From contig JACPRK010000127.1 of NCBI GenBank assembly GCA_016190005.1, positions 61,310-125,309 of the forward strand: a stretch of DNA of 64,000 nucleotides. The letters are read 5' to 3'. The position numbers were made by a program, and so were the translations under genes. Below are positions 31,362 to 39,729 of this stretch, one piece after another. The stretch's first letter is position 1; every line of letters begins with the position of its first letter. This stretch comes from Candidatus Wallbacteria bacterium. GTDB taxonomy: Bacteria > Muiribacteriota > UBA6191 > JACPRK01. The notes beneath the pieces were generated by a model. It had not been told where the DNA came from. It was given only the letters and a program-made list of their open reading frames with translations, and did not search any database.

Positions 31362-33401
31362 TCAGCCCAGCCTCTGCCAGAGGAAGCTGTACGTCAGCGC
31401 AGCCATGTGGGCCAGTTGCTCGTTGTTGGCCGCGCCGCCGTGGCCGCCCTCGATGTTCTCGTAGTAGAGAACGTCCTGCCCGAGCTCGAGCAGGCGCGCA
31501 ACCATCTTGCGCGCGTGGCCCGGGTGGACGCGGTCGTCGCGCGTGGAGGTCATGAAGAGCGCCGGCGGGTAGCGGACGCCGGCCTTCACGTTGTGGTAGG
31601 GCGAGAAGGTCCGGATGAAGTCCCAGTCCTCGGGGTCGTCGGGATTTCCGTACTCCTGCATCCAGCTCGAGCCGGCCAGCAGCCGGTGATAGCGCCGCAT
31701 GTCGAGCAGCGGCACCTGGCAGACGACGGCCCCGAAGAGGTCTGGCCGCCGTGTGAGCATGTTCCCCACGAGCAGCCCGCCGTTGCTGCCGCCCCGGATG
31801 CCCAGACGGGCCGGCCGCGTGACGCCGCGCCGCACGAGATCCAGGGCGACCGCGATGAAATCGTCGTAGGCCTTGTGCCGGTTGGCTCGCAACGCGGCCT
31901 GGTGCCACCTAGGGCCGAACTCGCCCCCCCCCCGGATGTTGGCGACGACGTACACGCCGCCCCGCTCGAGCCAGCCCACACCCTGACCCGGGCTGTAGAC
32001 CGGCACTTGCGAGACCTCGAAGCCACCGTACCCATAGAGCAACGTCGGGTGCTCCCCGTCCAGCGATAGCCCGCGCCGCGCGACCTGGAAGTAGGGGACG
32101 CGGGTCCCGTCCGCCGAGATCGCCTCGAGCTGGGTGACGGTCAGCATGCTGGCGTCGAAGAAGCTCGGCAGCTCCTTGAGAATCTCGACCGGCGGCCCAC
32201 CCACCGTCCCCAGGAAGAGCCGCGTGGGCGTCAGGAAGTCGGTGACGGTCAGGAAGAAGTCGTCCGACTCGGTGCTGTCGACTGCACTGGCGCTCACGGT
32301 GCCCAGCTCCGGCATGCCCTCCAGCGGCTTACGCGTCCAGGTGCCGTCCGCGCGGGTCAGGATGTAGACGCGGTTCCGAACGTTGTCGAGCTCGTTGACG
32401 AGGATGTGATGACGCGTCGGGCTGACGCCGGCCAGCGACGTCCGCGCCGAGGGCTCGAAGAGGACGTCGAAGCGCGAGCGGCCCGCCAGGTGCTCCTCGA
32501 AGTCGCAGGCCAGGAGCGAGCCGGCCGTGTACGACTTGCCACCGACGGTCCAGTCCTCCCGTAACGTCAGGAGCAGGATCTCCTGGTGAACGTCGGCCGA
32601 GGCGCTGTCCGGCTTCTCCAGCTTCACGAGTTTCCGGCCCCGGACCACGAACATCTCGTTGGTGTAGAATGTCGGGCTGCGGACGACGAAGTCGCGCTCG
32701 TATCCGGGCGTCCGGTCGCGGGCCGCGACGACGGCGACGTCGGTCGAGTGGCCCTCGAAGAGCGTTTCGGCCGATTCGAGCGGCGTGCCGCGCGTCCAGA
32801 TCTTGGCGATGCGCGGGTAACCCGACTCGGTCAATGAACCGGGACCGAAATCGGTGCCCACGTACAGGTGGTCGAGGTCGATCCAGCTGACGCGGCTCTT
32901 GGCCTCGGGCAGGAAGAAGCCGTTGGGCACGAAAGCCTTCGCCTCGAGGTCCATCTCCCGCACGACGTCCGCGTCGGCTCCCCCGCGCGAGAGCTTCACC
33001 AGCCCGCGCACGCACTCGGGCTCCAGGCACGTCACGCCGTGCCAGACCCAGTTCTCGCCCTCCTTGGCGGCGAGCAGATCCAGGTCCAGCACGGTCTCCC
33101 AGTCCGGCTCCTTCCGGCGGTACTGCTCGAGTGTCGTTCGCCGCCAGAGGCCGCGAGGGTGCCGTGCGTCGCGCCAGAAGTTGTAGTACCAGCGGCCCAG
33201 CTTCTGCACGTAGGGAATCTGCGCCTCGGAGTCGAGAAACTTCTTGATCCGCGCCTCGAGCGCTCGCGAATCGTCCGTGTCGAGGACGCGCGTGCACTCC
33301 GCGTTCTGGAGCCGCGTCCACGCCAGCGCCTTGTCACCGGTGACCTCCTCGAGCCAGGCGTGGCTGTCTTCGGGCTCAGGAGCGGTCTTGCGTCCGTCGA
33401 T
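31362..33401 (-). CDS. Prolyl oligopeptidase (S9A)
   Basis: A large serine peptidase cleaving after proline in short peptides: beta-propeller (about 75-430) followed by an alpha/beta hydrolase domain. The catalytic triad is visible: Ser in GGSNGG, Asp in TSTRDDRVHPGH, His in IEGGHGGAANN. The family's N-terminal motif HAWLEEVTGDKALAW is encoded up to base 33390, so the protein is longer than an ORF from the first GTG (33209) would suggest; that GTG is internal (YVQKLGRWYYN). No ATG, GTG or TTG lies between the in-frame stop at 33413 and the motif. The best candidate is ATC at 33401 (IDGRKTAPEP); a sequencing error or frameshift at the start is an alternative. About 680 residues. Confidence 0.9.
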   Translation of the reverse strand: MDGRKTAPEPEDSHAWLEEVTGDKALAWTRLQNAECTRVLDTDDSRALEARIKKFLDSEAQIPYVQKLGRWYYNFWRDARHPRGLWRRTTLEQYRRKEPDWETVLDLDLLAAKEGENWVWHGVTCLEPECVRGLVKLSRGGADADVVREMDLEAKAFVPNGFFLPEAKSRVSWIDLDHLYVGTDFGPGSLTESGYPRIAKIWTRGTPLESAETLFEGHSTDVAVVAARDRTPGYERDFVVRSPTFYTNEMFVVRGRKLVKLEKPDSASADVHQEILLLTLREDWTVGGKSYTAGSLLACDFEEHLAGRSRFDVLFEPSARTSLAGVSPTRHHILVNELDNVRNRVYILTRADGTWTRKPLEGMPELGTVSASAVDSTESDDFFLTVTDFLTPTRLFLGTVGGPPVEILKELPSFFDASMLTVTQLEAISADGTRVPYFQVARRGLSLDGEHPTLLYGYGGFEVSQVPVYSPGQGVGWLERGGVYVVANIRGGGEFGPRWHQAALRANRHKAYDDFIAVALDLVRRGVTRPARLGIRGGSNGGLLVGNMLTRRPDLFGAVVCQVPLLDMRRYHRLLAGSSWMQEYGNPDDPEDWDFIRTFSPYHNVKAGVRYPPALFMTSTRDDRVHPGHARKMVARLLELGQDVLYYENIEGGHGGAANNEQLAHMAALTYSFLWQRLG

Positions 33402-33462
33402 GCGGCGAGCTTATCACGACCCCGGGGTGGCGTGGCGCGGTTCTGCACGCCCCAGACCCCTA

Positions 33463-34458
33463 TCAACTCGCCGCGCCTTGGAAGCCCAGCACCTGCCGCG
33501 TCCAGTCCTTGCCGTAGGTCCGATCGAGGAACTCGCGCAGCGCCCTTGACTTCGCGCTCGGGTCCTGAGCAAAAGACTGAAGCCGTCCTTCGAGTCCTGG
33601 CGCGGCCATCTCCATGAAGGCTTTGACCGTTCCGCGAAAGATCGTGCCGCCCCTTTGAGTCCAGTAGTCGCTCTTGCCGTTGGCCGCAAGCTGCTCGAGA
33701 TGAAGGCCCAGCGCCGCCGAGTAGACGAGCATGTCGAAGAGAAGCGACGATTTCTCCCCCGAGCCGATCTCGGCGCAGAAGTCCTCGAGCAGGTGGAGCG
33801 CGTCGCGCGAGCCGAAATCGAAGTTATGGAAGTAGTTCTCGTAGGAGCTGGTGAGATGCGTCGGCACGAACGGCAGCACGTCCCGCTTGCGCACCCGCGT
33901 GTTCGGCACGACGTAGTACTTGTTGGTCCCCCAGATGTAGAAGGCGCGCGCCCCGTTGGGGGAAAGCTCCTGCCAGCTCGCGTTGCCGCTCAGCTCGCCG
34001 TCGATCCAGTGGACCGCTTCGTGACGGAGCACGGTCGGATCATTGGTCCTGGGCTGCACGGCGCCGGCGGCCCACGAGTAGGCCTGGCTCTCGAGGCTGC
34101 GGCCGCCTTCCCGGACATCGACCTGCCCGGGCTCCACGGGCGGAAGACTCTTCACGACTGCTGTGGCGCCCGTGGCGGCGCCTCCGCTTCCGTCGGTACC
34201 GGTGAGCGTGACGCCAGCGCCCTTGCCGCCCGACCACGGGACCGTCCCCGAGCCAGGTAGGTTGGCCGTCTGGGTCAGCCCACCGCCGGAAGGCGCCCGG
34301 GGACCGAATCCGGGCGTGGCGCCGGTTCCGCCGGAGAGCCCCGCAGGCAGCCGGCCCGGCAGCGGCCCGAATCGCCGGCATCCGGCGAGCGTCACGCTCG
34401 CGAAGCAAACCAACACGATCGCCAGTGCGGCTCTGAGAACCTTGGAGTGGATTGGCAT
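33463..34458 (-). CDS. Putative lipoprotein with HExxH metallopeptidase motif
   Basis: The 331-residue product has a lipoprotein signal peptide with lipobox VTLAGC and lipidated Cys27, a Gly/Pro/Thr-rich linker (about 30-105), and a globular domain containing HEAVH (His146, Glu147, His150) in RHEAVHWID. That is the zinc-binding motif of many metallopeptidases, though I cannot name the family and the third ligand is not certain (Glu or Asp residues lie 40-60 residues further, e.g. LEDFCAEIGSG). ATG at 34458 follows GGAGG nine bases upstream. It would be anchored on the outer or inner membrane. It is divergent from hrpB. No family-specific peptidase context is nearby except the oligopeptidase gene 61 bases downstream. 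Confidence 0.7.
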   Translation of the reverse strand: MPIHSKVLRAALAIVLVCFASVTLAGCRRFGPLPGRLPAGLSGGTGATPGFGPRAPSGGGLTQTANLPGSGTVPWSGGKGAGVTLTGTDGSGGAATGATAVVKSLPPVEPGQVDVREGGRSLESQAYSWAAGAVQPRTNDPTVLRHEAVHWIDGELSGNASWQELSPNGARAFYIWGTNKYYVVPNTRVRKRDVLPFVPTHLTSSYENYFHNFDFGSRDALHLLEDFCAEIGSGEKSSLLFDMLVYSAALGLHLEQLAANGKSDYWTQRGGTIFRGTVKAFMEMAAPGLEGRLQSFAQDPSAKSRALREFLDRTYGKDWTRQVLGFQGAAS

Positions 34459-34666
34459 CGCTTCGACCTCCGTCGCCTCACCCCAAGCAAGCAACGCTCC
34501 AACGCAGCGATCGGCTTACGGAGCGGCTTCTGACGCCCGCGCCCTCCCCGCAGGACCGGATTCCGCCGCCACCAGGGGGGAGCTTTCCTGCCCCGATGCA
34601 GACGACAGGCCAAGGCCTTCGTGGGAGCGTCTTGGCAAGCGGCGCAATCTCGCCGATGATGGCAGC

Positions 34667-37060
34667 GTGAAGCAGCAGCCGCTTCCCATCGACGAGCATC
34701 TCGAGGAGATCGTGCGCACTCTCAGGGCAAGCCGCCACGCCGTGATCGTGGCGCCGCCCGGGTCGGGCAAGACAACCCGCGTGCCGGCCGCGCTGCTCTG
34801 TTTCGGTCGCGTGATCCTGCTGCAACCCAGGCGCGTCGCGGCTCGGTCGCTCGCCAGGCGGATCGCCACCGAACGAGGCTGGGCGCTCGGTGAAGAGGTT
34901 GGCTGGCAGGTCCGCTTCGAGCGCCGCTTCGGCCCCGCCACGCGGCTGCTGGTGGCGACGGAGGGCATTCTGACAGCCAGGCTCCAGGCCGACCCGCTCC
35001 TGTCGGAGTTCGCGGTGGCGGTGATCGACGAGTTCCACGAGCGCAGCCTCCACGCCGACCTGGCGCTGGCGATGGCCCGGGAGGCTGCTGCCGCGAGAGA
35101 CGACCTGAGGCTGGTCGTGATGTCGGCCACGCTCGACGCGGCCCCCGTCGCGGAGTTCCTGGGCAGCTGCCCGATCGTACAGATTCCGGGCCGGCCCCAT
35201 CCGGTCGAGATCCGCCACGCGCCCGAGATGTCGCCTGCCGCGGCCGTTCGCGAGCTGCTCCTTCGGGAGCCTTCCGAGCCAGGCCCAGGCAGTGGACACG
35301 TGCTGGTGTTTTTTCCCGGCGCACCCGAGATCCGCCGCGCTGCCGGCGAGCTGGTCGAACGGCCGGCGGCGGTGGTAGGAGACCCGCGGTCGGCCCGTCC
35401 ATTCACCGTGTTGCCTCTTCACGGTTCGCTCGACGCCGCCGCCCAGGACGAGGCGCTCGCGCCCTCGCCCGTGCGCAAGGTGATCCTCGCGACGAATCTT
35501 GCGGAGACCTCGCTGACGATCGATGGAGTCACCGACGTCATCGACTCCGGTTTTCACAAGGTCCTCCGGTACGACCCGGCCTCGGGGCTCGACCGGCTCG
35601 AGACCGAGCGTATCTCACTCGATTCGGCCGAGCAGCGGGCTGGCCGGGCGGGGCGGACCGGACCTGGTCGCGTGCTGCGGCTTTGGGACTCGCGCCTGAC
35701 CTTGCGCGAGCACCGCGAGCCCGAGATTGCGCGCGTCGACCTGGCGGAGCCTTTCCTCGAAGTCCTGGCCTGGGGAGGCGACCCGCTGCGCTTCCCATGG
35801 TACCAGCAGCCAGGACCCGAGCGGGCACACGCGGCGCTCGTTCTTCTCGAGGCGCTGGGCGCCCTGACGGACGGGCGCATCACCCCGCTGGGCCGGGCGC
35901 TCCGCCGCTTTCCGCTGCACCCGCGCCTGGCGCGCGTCCTGCTCGAGGCCCGCGGCGCGCGACTGGCTGCGGCAGCCTGCGCGGTGCTGGCGGAAGGCTG
36001 GGTCCCCAAGGGCGCTGGCGACGTCGCCACGGACTCCGACGTGCTCCTGCGGATCGGACAGATGGGAAGCGCCCCTTGGGCGGTCCGGCGAGCGGCCGAC
36101 GAGCTGGCCGCCCTCGCGGGCAGGGTTCTCGACTCGGAAGAAAGCACGCGCTCCGCCGGTTCGCCTTCCGAAGAGAGTTTGCTCAGAGCACTCCTTGCGG
36201 GATTCCCGGACCGGGTCGCCCGCCGGCGAGAGCCAGGCGCTCCCCGCCTGCTGCTGTACGGCGGGCAAGGCGCGGTGCTGGGACGCGAATGCGGCGTCCG
36301 CGACGGGGATTGGCTGCTGGCGCTCGACGTGATGGCCGCGCCGCGCGGCGCCGGGCCGGAGGCGATCGTACGCACGGCCAGCCGGATCGAGCGGACCTGG
36401 CTCTGCTCGACTGCTCGAGGCACCGAGCACGTGTTCGATTCCGCTACCGGCAAGGTGCGAGCGCTGGAGCGCACGCGATACGGGGCGCTAGTACTCTCGG
36501 AACATCCGGTGACTCCGAATCCTATCGAAGCCTCACGCCTGCTCGCCGAAGCGCTGCGATCCCGCGGGCTCGGAGAGCCGGAGCTCTCATTGCGCCGCCG
36601 CATCCGCTTTGCGGGGCTCGCCTTCGACGAGGACGCCTGGATCGCGGCGGCCTGCGAAGGCCGCACCTCCTTGTCGGACGTCGACCTCCCGAACGCCTTG
36701 CCGAGGGCCCTGCTGCGCCAGCTGGATCGCCTGGCGCCCGAGGCCATCCCGATCCCGAGCGGCCGCGAAGCACGGCTGGAGTACCGGGAGGACGGCACGG
36801 TTTCGGCTTCCGTCAAGCTCCAGGAACTCTTCGGCCTGGCCGAGACGCCGCGGATCGGGCCCGCGCGAGTGCCCGTGACGCTCGTGCTGCTGGCGCCCAG
36901 CGGCCGCCCCGTCCAGACCACCCGAGACCTCAGGAGCTTCTGGGACAGCGGCTATCCGGAAGTCCGCAAAGAGCTCCGCGGCCGCTACCCCAAGCACCCC
37001 TGGCCTGAAGACCCCTGGACCACGCCAGCCACGCACCGGACGAAGCCGCGCCGCCGGTAG
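34667..37060 (+). CDS. hrpB: ATP-dependent helicase HrpB
   Basis: HrpB is a DEAH-type RNA helicase of the DExH family; its natural substrate is not well defined. The 797-residue protein has Walker A (APPGSGKTT, about residues 28-36), the DEFH box (VIDEFHERS, about 120), SAT (motif III), motif VI (QRAGRAGRTGPG near 325) and a C-terminal HrpB-specific region (FP...RLRRRIRFAG, ELFGLAETPRI). Length is normal. GTG at 34667 (MKQQPLPIDEHLEEI) is the most sensible start; the open frame extends upstream but has a Pro/Ser-rich, non-conserved sequence. No strong ribosome site is seen. It is divergent from the HExxH lipoprotein gene. The frame is intact. Confidence 0.92.
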   Translation: MKQQPLPIDEHLEEIVRTLRASRHAVIVAPPGSGKTTRVPAALLCFGRVILLQPRRVAARSLARRIATERGWALGEEVGWQVRFERRFGPATRLLVATEGILTARLQADPLLSEFAVAVIDEFHERSLHADLALAMAREAAAARDDLRLVVMSATLDAAPVAEFLGSCPIVQIPGRPHPVEIRHAPEMSPAAAVRELLLREPSEPGPGSGHVLVFFPGAPEIRRAAGELVERPAAVVGDPRSARPFTVLPLHGSLDAAAQDEALAPSPVRKVILATNLAETSLTIDGVTDVIDSGFHKVLRYDPASGLDRLETERISLDSAEQRAGRAGRTGPGRVLRLWDSRLTLREHREPEIARVDLAEPFLEVLAWGGDPLRFPWYQQPGPERAHAALVLLEALGALTDGRITPLGRALRRFPLHPRLARVLLEARGARLAAAACAVLAEGWVPKGAGDVATDSDVLLRIGQMGSAPWAVRRAADELAALAGRVLDSEESTRSAGSPSEESLLRALLAGFPDRVARRREPGAPRLLLYGGQGAVLGRECGVRDGDWLLALDVMAAPRGAGPEAIVRTASRIERTWLCSTARGTEHVFDSATGKVRALERTRYGALVLSEHPVTPNPIEASRLLAEALRSRGLGEPELSLRRRIRFAGLAFDEDAWIAAACEGRTSLSDVDLPNALPRALLRQLDRLAPEAIPIPSGREARLEYREDGTVSASVKLQELFGLAETPRIGPARVPVTLVLLAPSGRPVQTTRDLRSFWDSGYPEVRKELRGRYPKHPWPEDPWTTPATHRTKPRRR

Positions 37061-37146
37061 CGCCGCCCCCAGGCAGCGCAGCGTCGCCTGGGACACCCGG
37101 CTGTCCACTCAGAGGATGGCAAAGGCCGACCAGACGTATCCGCCCT

Positions 37147-37170
37147 GTAACTTCGCCCGTCGGAAGTTAC
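37147..37170. repeat. Inverted repeat downstream of hrpB
   Basis: GTAACTTC and GAAGTTAC are exact inverses with an 8-base loop (GCCCGTCG). It lies 87 bases after the hrpB stop and 116 bases before the next start. There is no T-run, so it is not a standard terminator. A partial copy of the right arm plus flank (GAAGTT then GGCCCGT) recurs near 37225. Function unknown; the rest of 37061-37285 shows nothing else. Confidence 0.5.
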
Positions 37171-37285
37171 GGGCCCGTGCCGTGCCGGAGAGGCCGTGAA
37201 TCCTGTCTCTGACGGGGTTCTTCGAAGTTGGCCCGTCTCTTTCTAGGTATGTGACACCACCCAGAGGGAGACTGCGGAGACTTCA

Positions 37286-38566
37286 ATGATGAGAAGACCG
37301 AACTTGACCTCGGCCCGGACCCTGCGTTTGGCGGCAACCCTCGCACTGCTGGCCCTGGCAGCCACGCTTCCCGCGGACGCCCAGACGTTCGTCGCCGCAG
37401 CGGATTGCGGCAAGGCCGGCGAGGCCTTCGTTTCGGAGACGCTCTCCGGCTCGCTGGCGCGCGAGGGGAGTAACGAGTCGCTCCACCTGCTGAATCCGGC
37501 GTTCACGGGCGCTGGCTACCGGTGGGACGTCGAGTACAGCATGGTCCGCACTCGCGAAGAGTGGCCGTGGTGGGCCGCCTACGCCCGCATCGACGTGCTC
37601 TCGGCCGACGGCGAGACCCTGGGGCGCGTCTGGTCGCGTTCGTTCAAGGGCACCGTGACGGGAACGGTCAGCTTCTACGGCGAGGAGTCCGAGGAGGCCC
37701 GGCCGCACCGGCTCCGCTTCACGTTCTCTCAGCCGCACACCTTTCCGTTCGCGTTCACGGCCCGGCTGACGGCGAGGCCCGTCATCGGCGCCAATCCCGG
37801 CGGCGCTCGCCGCGGGGCCCCCGAGTACATGGCGATCGGTTCGCCCTCGGCCCCCAACTTCGTCTGCGGCGACGTGGTGCTGCGCACCGAGTACCACCGC
37901 TTCATGCTCTTCGGCCTGCAGTCGGGTCAGGAGCTGCGGGCGCGTCTGCAGCCGGGCGTTCTTCGGCCGCACGCCTATGCCCATTTTGGCTTCGGCATCT
38001 GGGACCTCGGACATCGCAGCGTGGGAGTGCGCGACACCTATGTGAGAGCCGGCAAGGAGGCCGACGTCGTCGTCTTCCGCAACGCCGACTCCGAGAAGCG
38101 GTTCGTGATCGTCGCAATGAAGTCCAAGTGGGGCCTGAGGGACCACCGAATCGGATTCTACTCGCCCCAGGGCGTCTCGCCCGCGCCCGGCGAGGCCGCT
38201 CCCCCCAGCTCGCTCGATCCGTTCGTGACCACCGCTCGCGCCTACTCCGTACAGGATGTCGCAGCCGGCGCCACGGCCCGATTCGCGCTACCCGCCACCG
38301 GCGAGCGCTTCGAGCTGCGACTGCGTGTGCAGAAGCCGGTCTTCTTGGCCCCCGCGCCCGGCGTGTTCTGCACCATCCGCGTCATCAGCAGCTCCGGCAA
38401 GCTCTTGGCGACAGGCCACCTCGCGACAGACCCGTGGGGCCACGAGCCCACCGAGTACTTCTGCGAGCTGACCGGCCCTGACGCCGCCGGCGGACGGCTC
38501 GAGGTCACCACCCGCTACAACGCCTCCGTCTGCACCCTGGACGCCGCCGCGTTCGTGCGGAGGTGA
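37286..38566 (+). CDS. Exported protein of unknown function
   Basis: I do not recognise this 426-residue protein. It has a clear signal peptide (basic start MMRRPN, hydrophobic core about residues 14-28, likely cleavage after ADA near 32). The mature part is beta-rich with about seven aromatic-rich segments (e.g. YRWDVEYSMVRTREEWPWWAAY) and cysteines at about residues 41, 196, 363 and 394-413 that could form disulphides. There is a SPQGVSPAPGEAAPPSSL linker around residue 293-312, suggesting two domains, the second (about 315-426) ending with CTLDAAAF. No catalytic motif is seen. Start ATG has GGAGACTTCA before it. It stands alone after hrpB. Confidence 0.75.
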   Translation: MMRRPNLTSARTLRLAATLALLALAATLPADAQTFVAAADCGKAGEAFVSETLSGSLAREGSNESLHLLNPAFTGAGYRWDVEYSMVRTREEWPWWAAYARIDVLSADGETLGRVWSRSFKGTVTGTVSFYGEESEEARPHRLRFTFSQPHTFPFAFTARLTARPVIGANPGGARRGAPEYMAIGSPSAPNFVCGDVVLRTEYHRFMLFGLQSGQELRARLQPGVLRPHAYAHFGFGIWDLGHRSVGVRDTYVRAGKEADVVVFRNADSEKRFVIVAMKSKWGLRDHRIGFYSPQGVSPAPGEAAPPSSLDPFVTTARAYSVQDVAAGATARFALPATGERFELRLRVQKPVFLAPAPGVFCTIRVISSSGKLLATGHLATDPWGHEPTEYFCELTGPDAAGGRLEVTTRYNASVCTLDAAAFVRR

Positions 38567-38767
38567 AGCTCAGGGACAGACACCTGGTATGGCAGACAGC
38601 CCGCACCCTGCGTCGCCAGAACTCGGCCCGGCCCGGGCGCGAGGAGAGAACGAGCCGCCGATCCCATCTCGGAGTCCGCGGCTCTTCTGTGTCGTGAGGA
38701 CCCCATGCAGAACGAGCATCGAACTCCATGCCCCCGCCGCCGCCAGAGTTGAGGGCCGTGTTGGCGT

Positions 38768-39193
38768 CTATCGGCGCGCCGGAGGCATCATCGTGGGGAT
38801 GACCTGCCTCCCGTTCTTGCGGTAGATAGCGAAGTCGCCATCGAGGGTGACGACGACGGACCCGGAGATTTGCTCAGCCATCCGTACGAGGCAGGCGTCG
38901 GCCAAGGACATCGGTACTGTGGCATAGCGCCGCATGAGCCTGGCCACGGAATCGCACTCGTCCGTCAGTCTGAATGGAATCTCGAGCGCGCCTCGACTGA
39001 CCAGATCGAGGACGGCATTGACGCCGACAGGCGATCCTTCGAGCAGGAAGCAAGCTTCCGATAGCACCGACTCGCAAGTCAGCAAAGGTCGCATCAGCGT
39101 CGAGAGGGTGCTCTTGGCCCAGTAGTGATGCTCCTCTCGTTGATGGAGATAGGCGACCAGGGGGCCGGTGTCCAGAAGGTAGCTCGGTCTCAC
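38768..39193 (-). CDS. vapC: PIN-domain toxin of a VapBC pair
   Basis: The 141-residue PIN-domain protein has the acidic metal site of VapC ribonucleases: Asp8 (LLDTGPLVAYL), Glu45 or so (SEACFLLE), Asp98 or so (LADACLVRMAE) and Asp116-119 (TLDGDFAIY). VapC toxins cut tRNA or rRNA and are neutralised by VapB. Its GTG start overlaps the stop of the antitoxin gene (GTGA overlap), so the two are translationally coupled. The frame is intact, with no decay. Which RNA it cleaves cannot be read. Confidence 0.88.
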   Translation of the reverse strand: MRPSYLLDTGPLVAYLHQREEHHYWAKSTLSTLMRPLLTCESVLSEACFLLEGSPVGVNAVLDLVSRGALEIPFRLTDECDSVARLMRRYATVPMSLADACLVRMAEQISGSVVVTLDGDFAIYRKNGRQVIPTMMPPARR

Positions 39194-39432
39194 CTGCCGT
39201 ATCCCTTGAGGTGAGCTCTATTGGTGGCCAAATCTCGAGGCCCGTCCGTCACACAACCGCACAGATCCGCGGTCGCCTCGCCGAACGTGGCCGGACCGGC
39301 AGGGCCATCACGAGCCAGGCCCTCTCGCACCATTTCTCGTACGAGGGCGGACTTGCTCATGCCTCGACGGTTGGCGCGATCCGTCAGCCGACCATCGAGT
39401 TCCTCGGGGAACTTCATCGAGAGAATCTTCAC
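39190..39432 (-). CDS. vapB: Ribbon-helix-helix antitoxin of a VapBC pair
   Basis: The 80-residue protein begins with a short beta-strand (MKILSMKFPEELDGRL) and two helices (NRRGMSKSALVREMVREGL), the ribbon-helix-helix fold that binds operator DNA as a dimer. The C-terminal part (about residues 45-80) would bind and inhibit the PIN toxin. GTG at 39432 has GGAGG about ten bases upstream; an ATG five codons later has none. It is transcribed first and its gene overlaps that of the toxin by four bases. A 16-base palindrome 31 bases upstream is a likely autoregulatory operator. Confidence 0.85.
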   Translation of the reverse strand: MKILSMKFPEELDGRLTDRANRRGMSKSALVREMVREGLARDGPAGPATFGEATADLCGCVTDGPRDLATNRAHLKGYGR

Positions 39433-39463
39433 GGAACTCGAGCCTCCAGCAACTGGTAATACC

Positions 39464-39479
39464 TATCGCCATGGCGATA
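39464..39479. promoter_or_regulatory. Palindrome upstream of vapB, likely operator
   Basis: TATCGCCATGGCGATA is a perfect 16-base palindrome 31 bases before the antitoxin start, flanked on both sides by AATACCT. Ribbon-helix-helix antitoxins repress their own operon by binding such sites, so this is the best candidate operator. The remainder of the gap to 39729 contains no coding frame that I believe. Confidence 0.65.
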
Positions 39480-39729
39480 ATACCTCCCGAGATGTCGCAT
39501 CGCAAGCTCGACTCGCGCCCCGCAGGAGGGCCGAGAAAGCGGCGCGAGAAGCGTTGCTCTCCTGGAGCACTTCGGTCCGGTGGGCCTCTCCGGCGCACCG
39601 ACCGCGTTGCACAGCCTGATGACCGCTCTCCAGGATCTGCCAGGTTGCCTCGCGCGCGCCCATGCAAGCAGCTGTTGCCACCATCCTTCGGCGGCAAGCG
39701 GCCAAGGTCCGGGTGGCCGCACACAGGGT
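39480..39729. other. Intergenic stretch upstream of the VapBC operator
   Basis: These 250 bases lie between the operator palindrome and the stop of the next minus-strand gene. Minus-strand open frames of about 95 residues exist, but they are Arg/Ala/Gly/Pro-rich with no recognisable motif and no good start. A degraded gene remnant cannot be excluded. No RNA gene or repeat family is visible. Confidence 0.4.

Noticed and set aside
38567-38600. CAGGGACAGACACC word as a REP/RAYT-associated repeat
   Set aside because: Only one copy is seen in the window and no RAYT gene is present, so no claim can be made.
39429-39722. A 97-residue minus-strand ORF upstream of vapB
   Set aside because: Arg/Ala/Gly-rich with no motif; it overlaps the palindromic operator region.
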